DNA of 64,000 bases from Procambarus clarkii (lineage: Eukaryota > Arthropoda > Malacostraca > Decapoda > Cambaridae). The DNA is taken from assembly GCF_040958095.1 (NCBI RefSeq), contig NC_091198.1, positions 34,914,941-34,978,940 of the forward strand, written 5' to 3'. Below the pieces are notes generated by a model. It made no database searches and was not told the origin of the DNA. It saw only the letters and a list, made by a program, of their open reading frames with translations. The translations under genes were made by a program, and so were the position numbers. Shown piece after piece: positions 42,856 through 53,682 of this stretch; position 1 is the first letter of the stretch, and every line of letters begins with the position of its first letter.

Positions 42856-44624
42856 GTGGGTCCGATGGATGTGACCCCGGAGTCCCCACTCGCTGTGTGC
42901 GAGTTTGAGGGTTGCTCGGTCCCCTTGTCTCAGGGTGACCCTCATTGTTTTTGCCTCTGCCACGCTGCCTGTTGGGTCGGTGATACTTTCGACCCTGAGT
43001 CCTGTGAGTGTTGCTGCTTGCTTGTGACTCAATTTACCCAGTCCTCTGATGATTCTATTCGGGTACAGGCGGCACGTGCGTTGCAGTCTAAGGTTTCGTC
43101 TGTTGCAACACGGCTCGGTTGGTTGCTTCCCCGGATGCCCCGGGGCTGCCCCGCTTTGCTTTTCGCGACCCAGACTTGGGGGTGGGGGTCGCTTCGATCC
43201 TGGTTCAGTCCGCACCTCCTCGTCCTTCCCCTTCTGTTCGTTCTGGTCCCCCGCCCCTGCTTCCGGCCCCGAAGCGTCTGAGGGTTTCGGGGTCGGAGCA
43301 GGGGTTACTTGATCTCGAGACTCGGGCAGCTTCGGGGGTTGCCCCTTCCGGGGGGGCGGCAGAGGCATTCGAGTCTTGTCTCTCGGCCGCAGCTTCAGGG
43401 TCTGACCAGTGGGCCCCCCTTCCTCCAGGGGAGAGGACTCGGCCTCGGGTCCTGTGGTGACGGACCTCGAGGCTGGGGAGGGGCTGACTTGGGGGCCTTG
43501 GGCCCCGCTGGACCCCGCCTGGGTTTTTCTTCCCACTGAGCGGGGCTTATTGTTACAAGGGGTGGGGTTTTCTTTCCCCCCCTCTGCGTACGAGTTGGAT
43601 TTGGTATCGGCCCCTCCCCGGGTACGGTTCCGTGTTCCCCCGGGTACGTCGGTTCCGTCCTTCCGGAGGTTTTCGGCTTATCGCATCCAACCTGGTGTGG
43701 TGCGAGCGGCCTTTGCGGCTTACCTCCTGCGTGACCCGGATTATGCCTCGGAAATGGATCCGTCCACGTTCAGGTTTGGGACTTCGTTCCCTTTCTGGCT
43801 CCGTTACGAGGTTCCGGAGTCGTCCTGGCTAGCAGACTGCCCCTTGTTTGGTCTGGATTCCTGGCATTCCTTCTGTCGTTCCCGCACGCTGGAGTGGCGG
43901 GAAGCTTCCACGGTGCTTCAGGTTTTCCTGGGGGGTGATCTTGAGTACCTGAATGAGTGCTTGTTTGCCCCTGCCCTTCCCCGCGATGTGGGTGTTATTC
44001 AGCTCCATGTGCAGGTTCCCTCACTTTCGGCGGCGCTCGTGGCGGAGGACTTGCGCGCTCGGGGCCTTTTGTGTTCGGCCTTGCGGTTCTTTTCCCTCCT
44101 GGAGCTGTCTTCGGATTGGCTCGTGGAGGATGTGGGGACGCTTGGGTCCGTCCCGGGGTCCGGCACCTTGTCCTCGGCTGCGCGTTCGTCGGCTGCCTTG
44201 TTGAAGCTGTTCACGCCGATTTTGAGGGATGCGGTTTCCCTGTTCTATGCTTCCCGTCTCGCGTGTCGGCAGGCGGTGCTGGGTTCCTCCGTGGAATCTG
44301 CTTGGGCTCTGGCTCTTAGGCGTTCTTCACCTTTTTGTCCTCTCCTGTTTGGGGAGTCGGTCCGTGGCGCAGTTTATTCAGGCTGCGTCAGCGGCTTGTC
44401 GTCCGATGTCGGACTTGTTGGTTTTCCGGGGGTCCCGGGGTGGGTCTTCCCGGAAAGGTCGTGCCAGGGCTCGGGGTTCCTCTCGTCGTGGTAGGCCTCT
44501 GGTGTCAGGTTTGGGGTTGGCTCCTCCTGCGGACCCTCCCTCGTCTGGTCGGCGCGGTGTTCGCGCTGTGCGGGGTTCTGGGTCTCGTAAGGGTCGCCGG
44601 CCCTTTCGCGGTTTGCCCCTTTGA
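42856..44624 (+). pseudogene. DIRS gag-like ORF, frameshifted
   Basis: The likely start near 42865 leads into a Cys-rich N terminus (CEFEGC, CFCLCHAACW, CECC) typical of DIRS Gag. The frame changes at about 43120 and again before 43409. The long middle frame (43409-44494) carries DPAWVFLPTERGLLL and a helical region (FFSLLELSSDWLVEDV). The basic nucleic-acid-binding end (GGSSRKGRARARGSSRRGRP) lies in the frame ending at 44624. At least three shifts break it. Confidence 0.6.
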
Positions 44625-44645
44625 CGGGGCGATGGGGGGGGCGGC

Positions 44646-45479
44646 TTGCGCTGTTCGCTCGCGCCTGGTCCCACGATTCGTGGGCCTTTCAGGTCGTGTC
44701 TCGCGGCCTGCGGTGGCGTTGGGTGGCCCCTTCCCCCCTTTGGGGGGTCGGGGCTGGCAGGGCAGGCTTCTTCCCCTGCGCTCTGTCGAGTCGTCTTGGA
44801 GTGGGTACGCTTGGGCGTCGTCGAAACGACGACGTCCCTCAGATGGGTTTCCCGTCTGTTTCCGGTTCCGAAACGGGACTGTGCGGACCTGCGGTTCATT
44901 CTGGATTTGTCCCGTCTGAACCCCTGGGTTCATTGCCCCTCCTTTCGGATGACTACGCTGTCTCAGGTTCGGCTCCTCTTGGAGCCGGGTGCTTGGATGG
45001 TGTCCCTGGACCTCCGGGACGCTTATTGGCATGTCCTGATTCATCCGCGGTTCAGGGACTGGCTCGGTTTTGTAGTGGGGCGTCTGAGTTACCGCTTTCG
45101 TTGTCTCCCGTTCGGGTTGAACCTGGCACCTCGCGTGTTCACACGCCTTACACGGGTTGTGGTGGCTCGTTTGCGTCTCCTAGGTGTTCGGGTGTTGGCC
45201 TACCTCGACGACTGGCTGGTTTGGGCTCCCAGCCAGTCAGCTTGCTTGCTAGCAAGGGATTTGGTTCTTTCCCAGCTCGCCGGGTTCGGGTTCTTGGTGA
45301 ACTGGAGGAAGTCCCATCTGGTTCCCTCTCAGGTTCGGACTTGGCTGGGTCTCGTGTGGGACTCTCGAACCGCCTCCTTGTCTCTCCCTCCGGAGTCTCT
45401 CCTGCGGCTGCGGTCCCGCCTTCGTCTGTTTCTGGAGGGCCCTCGGGTCACCCGGCGGTTGCTCGAGGGGCTGTGCGGA
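44646..45479 (+). pseudogene. DIRS reverse transcriptase, 3'-truncated
   Basis: An open frame (to 45542, its last ~20 codons being SINE sequence). RT motifs: SRLFPVPKRDC, LRFILDLSRLN, MVSLDLRDAYWHV (first Asp), LPFGLNLAPRVFT and YLDDWLVW with YLDD at residues 186-189. The spacing and the LRDAYWHV and YLDDWL forms are characteristic of DIRS-type RT. The RNase H and downstream domains are cut off. Confidence 0.85.
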
Positions 45480-46321
45480 GGAGCAACGCAACTGGTATGT
45501 ACAAGACGCCTTAATCCACTTGACCATCACGACCGGACATAATGCATATTGTCCTGGGGACCATTCAGGCTTGTTCGCATTTGTGTTCCTCACGTGTGCC
45601 CCAAAGAATGAGGTGATTTGGTAAAATGCTATGCCCAAGATTACTATCCGAGTGCCGGCGGTGGGGTGGTTCAAATAGCTTAGGCTATCACCTCATTATG
45701 TCCGGTCGTGATGGTCAAGTGGATTAAGGCGTCTTGTACATACCAGTTGCGTTGCTCCTGGGAGTATGGGTTCGAGTCACTTCTGGGGTGTGAGTTTTCA
45801 GTTGCATATTGTCCTGGGGACCATTCAGGCTTGTTCGCATTTGTGTTCCTCACGTGTGCCCCAAAGAATGAGGTGATTTGGTAAAATGCTATGCCCAAGA
45901 TTACTATCCGAGTGCCGGCGGTGGGGTGGTTCAAATAGCTTAGGCTATCACCTCATTATGTCCGGTCGTGATGGTCAAGTGGATTAAGGCGTCTTGTACA
46001 TACCAGTTGCGTTGCTCCTGGGAGTATGGGTTCGAGTCACTTCTGGGGTGTGAGTTTTCAGTTGCATATTGTCCTGGGGACCATTCAGGCTTGTTCGCAT
46101 TTGTGTTCCTCACGTGTGCCCCAAAGAATGAGGTGATTTGGTAAAATGCTATGCCCAAGATTACTATCCGAGTGCCGGCGGTGGGGTGGTTCAAATAGCT
46201 TAGGCTATCACCTCATTATGTCCGGTCGTGATGGTCAAGTGGATTAAGGCGTCTTGTACATACCAGTTGCGTTGCTCCTGGGAGTATGGGTTCGAGTCAC
46301 TTCTGGGGTGTGAGTTTTCAG

Positions 46322-46322
<1 letters not shown>
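45480..46322 (+). repeat. Tandem array of a tRNA-headed SINE, 260-bp unit
   Basis: Units begin tccggtcgtgatggtcaagt at 45701, 45961 and 46221, exactly 260 bp apart and apparently identical. Each has an A box (tggtcaagtggattaaggc) and B box (gggttcgagtc) of a tRNA with a long variable arm, Leu/Ser-like, followed by a unique body. The first unit (45480-45700) has its head inverted against the body. The last ends in (TA)n. Confidence 0.85.
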
Positions 46323-46420
<98 letters not shown>

Positions 46421-46474
46421 TGTATGTATGTATGTATGTATATATATGTATGTATGTTTGTATGTATGTATGTA

Positions 46475-46555
<81 letters not shown>
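46323..46555. repeat. Compound (TA)n/(TATG)n microsatellite
   Basis: TA runs flank two blocks of GTAT tetranucleotide repeats. Frames through it are low-complexity artefacts. Confidence 0.95.
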
Positions 46556-46558
<3 letters not shown>

Positions 46559-46941
46559 GTACCTAGTAGCCAGAACTCACTTTTCAGCCTACAATGCAAG
46601 GCCCGATTTGCCTAATAAGCCAAGTTTTCATGAATTAATATATTTTCTATAATTTTTTTCTTATGAAATGATAAAGCAACCCATTTCATTATGTAAGAGG
46701 TCAATTTTTTTTTAATGGAGTTAAAATTAACGTAGAAATATGACCGAACCTAACCAACCCTACCTAACCTAACCTAACCTATCTTTATAGGTTAGGTTCG
46801 GTTAGGTAGCCGAAAAAGTTAGGTTAGGTTAGGTTAGGTAGGTTAGGTAGTCGAAAAGCAATTAATTCATGAAAACTTGGCTTATTAGGCAAATCGGGCC
46901 TTGCATATTAGGCTCAGAAGTGAGTTCTGGCTACTAGGTAC

Positions 46942-46944
<3 letters not shown>
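46556..46944 (+). mobile_element. 389-bp palindromic MITE (copy b)
   Basis: Starts gtcgtacctagtagccaga and ends with its reverse complement; the inverted repeats are about 85 bp. The interior (46735-46860) has inverted runs of cctaa and ttagg. Flanked on both sides by TA microsatellite. Confidence 0.85.
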
Positions 46945-47508
<564 letters not shown>

Positions 47509-48935
47509 TACACATTCCCAGTTGCTGGAAGGAGGCAAATGTCGTACCGATTTTCAAAAAAGGTGATAGGGAGGAGGCACTTAACTACAGATCCGTATCA
47601 CTGACAAGCATCCCCTGCAAAATACTTGAAAGAATAATTAGGCTAAGACTTGTTGAGCACCTGGAGAGCATTGGGTTTGTAAACAAGCACCAACATGGGT
47701 TCTGGACAGGGAAATCATGCCTAACAAACCTTTTAGAATTCTATGATAAAGTAACAAGGATAAGGCAGGACAGAGAAGGCTGGGCAGACTGCATATTTCT
47801 TGACTGTCAAAAGGCCTTTGATACGGTACCGCACATAAGACTGCTATACAAACTTGAGAGGCAGGCCGGAGTAAGCGGAAAGGCCCTAGTATGGGTGAAG
47901 AACTACCAAACAGGAAGGAGCCAGAGGGTAATGGTAAGGGGCGAGAAGTCGGACTGGCGAACAGTAACAAGTGGAGTACCTCAAGGATCGGTGCTGGGAC
48001 CAATCCTCTTTCTAATTTACGTAAATGATATGTTTACAGGAGTGGAATCATACATGTCAATGTTTGCGGATGACGCAAAATTAATGAGAAGAGTTGTGAC
48101 AGACGAGGATTGTAGGATCCTCCAAGAGGACTTAAACAGGCTGCAGAGATGGTCAGGGAAATGGCTACTGGAGTTTAACACCAGTTGTAAATGTAAAGTT
48201 ATGGAAATGGGATCAGGTGACAGGAGACCAAAGGGACAGTACACAATGAAGGGGAACAGCCTACCTGTAACGATTCGAGAAAGAGACCTGGGAGTGGATG
48301 TGACACCTAATCTAACTCCTGAGGCACATATAAATAGGATAACGACAGCAGCGTACTCTACACTGGTGAAAATTAGAACTTCATTCAGAAACCTAAATGA
48401 GGAGGCTTTTAGGGCGCTTTACACTGCCTACGTGAGACCCGTCTTGGAGTATGCCGCGCCATCATGGAGCCCCCACCTGAAGAAACACATAAAGAAACTG
48501 GAGAAGGTTCAGAGGTTTGCGACGAGGCTTGTCCCAGAGTTACGAGGGATGGGATATGAAGAGCGGCTGAAGGAACTGAACCTTACGACACTAGAGAAAA
48601 GAAGGGGGAGAGGAGATATGATAGGGACATATAAAATACTCAGGGGAATTGACAAAGTGGAAATAGATGAAATGTTCACACGTAATAATAACAGAACGAG
48701 GGGACATGGGTGGAAACTGGAAACTCAGATGAGTCACAGAGATGTTAGGAAGTTTTCTTTTAGCGTGAGAGTAGTGGAAAAATGGAATGCACTTGGGGAA
48801 CAGGTTGTGGAAGCAAATACTATTCATACTTTTAAAACTAGGTATGATAGGGAAATGGGACAGGAGTCATTGCTGTAAACAACTGATAGCTGGAAAGGCG
48901 GGATCCAAGAGTCAATGCTCGATCCTGCAAGCACA
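47509..48935 (+). mobile_element. CR1-like LINE, family A, 5'-truncated
   Basis: RT-bearing fragment ending in acataCACACA repeats after the conserved gcacaaataggtgag sequence. Endonuclease and ORF1 are missing. Different family from the neighbours at 48990 onward (about half-identical protein by eye). Confidence 0.85.
47523..48878 (+). pseudogene. CR1-like reverse transcriptase, N-truncated but open
   Basis: The frame is open from 47523, upstream of its first Met at 47895, for about 451 codons. Motifs: [63 protein letters not shown] and FADDAKL, then the C-terminal LKKHIKKLEKVQRFATRLVP and WNALGEQVVEA. The catalytic Asp pair is present. The motif normally GFR reads GFW. No start or endonuclease, so it is a dead-on-arrival copy. 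Confidence 0.8.
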
Positions 48936-48959
48936 AATAGGTGAGTACATACACATACA

Positions 48960-48989
<30 letters not shown>

Positions 48990-48995
<6 letters not shown>

Positions 48996-50815
48996 GGAGA
49001 GAGGCAGAAAGAAATTTTGAAAAAGGGATAGTGGATAAATGTAAAACAGAACCGGGCCTATTCTACAAATTTATAAACAACAAATTGCAGGTAAAGGATA
49101 ATATCCAGAGGTTGAAAATGGGAAACAGATTCACGGAAAATGAAAAGGAAATGTGTGAAACATTAAATGAAAAGTTCCAAAGTGTGTTTGTACAAAATGA
49201 AATCTTCAGAGAACCAGACACAATAAGAATTCCAGAGCACAACATAGAGCGGATAGAGGTGTCTAGAGATGAAGTGGAAAATATGCTAAAGGAGCTCAGT
49301 AAGAACAAAGCAGCTGGCCCAGATGGAGTTTCACCATGGATTCTGAGAGAATGTGCATCTGAGCTCAGCATTCCACTTCACCTGATCTTTCAGGCATCCC
49401 TGTGTACAGGAATCGTAGCAGACGTGTGGAAACAGGCTAACATAGTTCCAATCTACAAAAATGGCAGCAGGGAAGACCCCCTCAATTATAGACCTGTATC
49501 ATTGACAAGTGTAATAGTGAAAGTATTGGAAAAACTAATCAAAACTAAATGGGTAGAACACCTGGAGAGAAATGATATAATATCAGACAGACAGTATGGT
49601 TTTCGATCTGGAAGATCCTGTGTATCGAATTTACTCAGTTTCTATGATCGAGCAACAGAGATATTACAGGAAAGAGATGGTTGGGTTGATTGCATCTATC
49701 TGGACCTAAAAAAGGCTTTCGACAGAGTTCCACATAAGAGGTTGTTCTGGAAACTGGAAAATATTGGAGGGGTGACAGGTAAGCTTCTATCATGGATGAA
49801 AAATTTTCTGACTGATAGAAAAATGAGGGCAGTAATCAGAGGCAATGTATCGGAATGGAGAAATTTCACAAGTGGAGTACCACAGGGTTCAGTTCTCGCA
49901 CCAGTGATGTTTATTGTCTACATAAATGATCTACCAGTTGGTATACAAAATTATATGAACATGTTTGCTGATGATGCTAAGATAATAGGAAGGATAAGAA
50001 ATTTAGATGATTGTCATGCCCTTCAAGAAGACCTGGACAGAATAAGTATATGGAGCACCACTTGGCAAATGGAATTTAATGTTAATAAATGTCATGTTAT
50101 GGAATGTGGAATAGGAAAACATAGACCCCACACAACCTATATATTATGTCAGAAATCTTTAAAGAATTCTGATAAAGAAAGAGATCTAAGGGTGGTTCTA
50201 GATAGAAAACTATCACCTGAGGACCACATAAAGAATATTGTGCAAGGAGCCTATGCTATGCTTTCTAACTTCAGAATTGCATTTAAATACATGGATGGTG
50301 ATATACTAAAGAAATTGTTCATGACTTTTGTTAGGCCAAAGCTAGAATATGCAGCTGTTGTGTGGTGCCCATATCTTAAGAAGCACATCAACAAACTGGA
50401 AAAGGTGCAAAGACATGCTACTAAGTGGCTCCCAGAACTGAAGGGTAAGAGCTACGAGGAGAGGTTAGAAGCATTAAACATGCCAAAACTAGAAGACAGA
50501 AGAAAAAGAGGTGATATGATTACTACATACAAAATAGTAACAGGAATTGATAAAATCAACAGGGAAGATTTCCTGAGACCTGGCACTTCAAGAACAAGAG
50601 GTCATAGATTTAAACTAGCTAAACACAGATGCCGAAGAAATATAAGAAAATTCACCTTCGCAAATAGAGTGGTAGACGGTTGGAACAAGTTAAGTGAGAA
50701 GGTGGTGGAGGCCAAGACCATCAGTAGTTTCAAAGCGTTATATGACAAAGAGTGCTGGGAAGACGGGACACCACGAGCGTAGCTCTCATCCTGTAACTAC
50801 ACTTAGGTAATTACA
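48990..50815 (+). mobile_element. CR1-like LINE, family B, 5'-truncated plus copy
   Basis: Begins just before the linker coding RREAERN after a CA repeat and ends acacttaggtaattacacacac. Shares its 3' end and protein with the copies at 52773, 53640-57770 and 57816-62600. Confidence 0.85.
49000..50782 (+). pseudogene. CR1-like family B reverse transcriptase, endonuclease missing
   Basis: About 594 codons in one open frame (the frame extends upstream into microsatellite to 48941). RT motifs: AAGPDGVSPWILREC, NYRPVSLTSVIVKVLE, YGFRSGRSC, DCIYLDLKKAFDRVPH, SGVPQGSVLAPVMF and FADDAKI. The C-terminal thumb has LKKHINKLEKVQRHATKW and RRNIRKFTFANRVVDGWN. Complete RT but no APE domain, so it cannot nick its own target. 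Confidence 0.85.
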
Positions 50816-51498
50816 CACACACACATACATACAGGGGTACCTCGGTTTAAGAATTTAATCCGTTCCTGGAGACAGCTCGTATTCTGAAGCTAATTTCCCC
50901 ATAAGAAATACTGTAACCCCGCGATTATCCGGGATTCAAACATCCGGAAAACGCCCTTATACGGCCAAAATCGTGATCGGATAAAGTTATCACAATATCC
51001 GGCCAAAATGGCCACAGGAACCGGATAAAAGCTGGTTTGGCCGGATGAAAATACGGCCATACCGTATTAATCCCGTCTGTGGCTCTAGACGCATGGTGGA
51101 GGAGGGGGGTGGGGTGGGTGGGTGGTGTTGGGAGGGTGGGAGGGGAGCGTCAGGAGGGACCACCTGGGTACAGGAATTACCATTAATTTTAGAACAATTA
51201 ATCATAGCCAAAAACAAATGAAATAAGTACTAGTAATTATGTAATAACAAATAAATAAGTTTCCTAAAAGCATTGTGCACAGGCTGAAGATTCCTTCAAA
51301 AATATTGTGAATTTTTTTCCTCCTGGCGGCCTACGTAACGCGCTATAGCTACCCCACCCCAAGTGGACCCGTCCAACACTGGTCAACCCATGTGCGTCCG
51401 TCCCTCGTGTTATACACAGTGCTGCGCCATTAGTGAAATATTTGTTTAAATAACTTTTTTATTTTCATAGTAACTTTGAACATTTTTGGCCAAGACTA

Positions 51499-51757
51499 TG
51501 TCTGGTAGCAGCATCAATCGTTCTGGAGGTGTTAAGAGGAAGAAAGTTGTCCTAACAATTAAAGACAAGTCACTGTTATACACCTCAACCAGTGCGGCCT
51601 CACAGTGTTGCGCCATTAGTGAAATATTTTTTTAAATAACTTTCTTAATTTTCATAGTAATTTTGAACATTTTTGGCCAAGACTATGTCTGGTAGCAGCA
51701 TCAATCGTTCTGGAAGTGTTAAGAGGAAGAAGATTGTCCTAGCAATTAAAGACAAGT
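51499..51757 (+). pseudogene. Tigger-B transposase N-terminal remnants, duplicated
   Basis: ATG at 51499 and again at 51685 opens MSGSSINRSGGVKRKK followed by VVLTIKDK or IVLAIKDK, the start of a Tigger/CENP-B type transposase. Both lie in a ~155-bp direct repeat (about 51420-51575 and 51603-51757). The helix-turn-helix and catalytic domain that should follow are absent. Confidence 0.6.
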
Positions 51758-51769
51758 TACGTGTTGTTC

Positions 51770-52080
51770 AACCAGTGAGGCGTCACAGGCAGCCAAGCGC
51801 CTTCAACAAGTGAGGCGCCACAGGCAAGCCAAGCTCCTTCAACAAGTGAGGCATTACAGGCAAGCCAAGCGCTTTCAACAAGTGACGCGCCACAGGCAAG
51901 CCAAGCGCTTTCAACAAGTGAGGCGCAAGCAAGCGCCTTTAACAAGTGAGGAGTCACAGGCAAACCAAGCGCCTTCAACAAGTGAGGGCATGCAAGCGCT
52001 TCAACAAGTGAGGTGCAAGCAAGCGCCTTCAACAAGTGAGGCCTCACAGGCAACCCAAATGCCCTCAACCAGTGAGGCTT
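51770..52080. repeat. ~36-bp minisatellite in Tigger-B
   Basis: Degenerate units of cttcaacaagtgaggc plus caggcaagccaagcg, about nine to ten. The plus strand reads ASEASQAxxxPSTS-like repeats, apparently grown from transposase codons after KDKLRVVQ. Confidence 0.75.
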
Positions 52081-52772
52081 CAGCAGCTGGCAGTCAAAAC
52101 TAACTTAGCTTAATGAACTGTACAGTAATTTTAAGTGTTAATTTTAGTGTTGTGTTAGTATAGGTTACGTAAATTGTTAAGAATTTTTAACTTCAAGATG
52201 TGTGGCATCAATCAAGAAGACGAACACCAACAAGGTAAGTTGAGGTTTCTAGTTGAATATTTAATAATTGTATGTGGCAAGGCAATTCAAATTATGTTGT
52301 TTGTAGTATAAAAATAGTTGGAAATGGTCACTTTTGGACTCGAAGGTGAAAAAGTACCATTATCCGAAAAATGTGATAATCCGGCTGGGGGTCCTTCCCA
52401 TATAGTCCGGATGATCGAGTGGAGACAGTAATGGGGAATGAACTAATCCGTTCCTGACTACCCCAAAAACCCCACATCAAACTAAATTTTTATACCTAAT
52501 TCATCTAAATAAACCTACAAAACTATGTTCAAGTTATTACTTACCTTGCTGTTGAATGTTGTAGGCGTATGGAAGATGGTGAGGAGGAGGGAGGAGGAGA
52601 GGAGTTACTGTTTGGAAGGGGAGTCCCCTTTCATTATAACATCAGGCAGCGAGGACTTCACTGGTATACACACTCTGGCACATTTTGCCTGCATACCATT
52701 AGGACTTGCTTGTTTTACTAAGAATCTGTCTAAAGACACTTGTTTTTCCCTACATTTTAGGGAAGGTTAGGT

Positions 52773-53135
52773 TAGAGGCATTAAATATGCCAAAACTGGA
52801 AGACAGAAGAAAAAGAGGTGATATGATCACTACATACAAAATATTAACAGGAATTTATAAAATCGATAGGGAAGATTTAATGAGACCTGAAACTTTAAGA
52901 ACAAGAGGTCATAGATATAAACTAGCTAAACACAGATGTCGAAGAAATATAAGAAAATTCACTTTCGCAAACAGAGTGGTAGATGGTTGGAACAAGTTAG
53001 GTGAGAAGGTGGTGGAGGCCAAGACCGTCAGTAGTTTCAAAGCGTTATATGACAAAGAGTGTTGGGAAGACGGGACACCACGAGCGTAGCTCTCATCCTG
53101 TAACTACACTTAGGTAATTACACTTAGGTAATTAC
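52773..53135 (+). mobile_element. CR1-like family B 3' end in Tigger-A
   Basis: Enters at ggttaggttagaggcattaa and encodes the last ~105 residues of the family B RT (in the frame ending 53089), then the 3' tail acttaggtaattacacttaggtaattac. Tigger-A sequence resumes at about 53136. Confidence 0.8.
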
Positions 53136-53682
53136 ATTTTAACACTTGTCTGTAGTAAGATATCACATTGTCATTTAAAAGGTCAATGCAACGGCCTGCT
53201 ACAGCTTTATCTGGGCGAGTTTTTTCAACAAAACTTTGCAGTTCTTCCCATACTTCACACATTTTCTTAATCAATAAGGGATATCCTCTACTGCCTCTAC
53301 TCACAGCTATTTTCTTAGGTTAAACCTTACCAATGGCTTTCTTGAGACCCATGGCGAGATATATAATGACAACTTTTATGCTCAAATGGTCAAAAAACCG
53401 ACAAATCTGTAAATCCTTGTGAAGAATTCAGGTGGGATAGTCACTGGGCGTGAGATACTGGTAAACTGAGGTGCGATCGCCGTGCCACCATGCGCTAGTC
53501 GGCCTGTACACATATGAACAAACTCGTGTTCTGAGGTAACCCTCGCCTTCCAAGGCACATTTTCGGAGCAAATCCTGCTCGTATTCCGAAAAACTCGTAT
53601 TCAGGGACGCTCGCATTCCGAGGTACCACTGTGTGTGTAATTACCTAAGTGTAATTACCTAAGTGTAGTTACAGGATGAGAG

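Larger units (their letters stand above)
41789..45479 (+). mobile_element. DIRS-like retrotransposon, 5' part
   Basis: Starts with the left outer end ctggggggagcc and left inverted terminal repeat (to about 42210), then a leader, gag and RT. It stops abruptly at about 45479 in RT, where a SINE array starts, so RNase H, methyltransferase-like region, recombinase and right end are missing. Same family as 32005-33704 and 58935-61477. Confidence 0.85.
50931..52425 (+). mobile_element. Tigger-B, non-autonomous pogo-like element nested in Tigger-A
   Basis: Ends CTGTAACCCCGCGATTATCC at 50931 and, inverted, CTGTCTCCACTCGATCATCC at 52425, with TA duplicated at the edges. The host sequence resumes exactly where Tigger-A is broken (aaata/atggg). 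It carries two copies of a transposase N-terminal coding piece and a ~36-bp minisatellite. Confidence 0.75.
50832..53631 (-). mobile_element. Tigger-A, second copy, with nested insertions
   Basis: Left end CAGGGGTACCTCGGTTT at 50832, right end ending ccgaggtaccactg at 53631. Interior segments 52426-52770 and 53136-53631 match 35050-35420 and the transposase C-terminal and 37100-37460 regions. Most of the transposase is deleted. Tigger-B (50931-52425) and a CR1 3' end (52773-53135) are inserted in it. Confidence 0.75.

Noticed and set aside
45701..45795. tRNA-Leu/Ser gene cluster in tandem
   Set aside because: A and B boxes are present, but the acceptor stem is not closed and the unit is a 260-bp repeat; treated as SINE-derived.
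45249..46194. Two or more identical 84-aa proteins (MNHPTAGTRIV...)
   Set aside because: They are minus-strand readings of the tandem SINE body, repeated only because the unit is.
46228..46652. Tyr/Ile-rich and Met/Cys/Val-rich peptides
   Set aside because: Translations of TA and TATG microsatellites.
46735..46860. Interstitial telomere remnant
   Set aside because: The ttagg runs are short, inverted and inside a MITE that recurs at 46985-47373, so they belong to the element rather than to a chromosome end.
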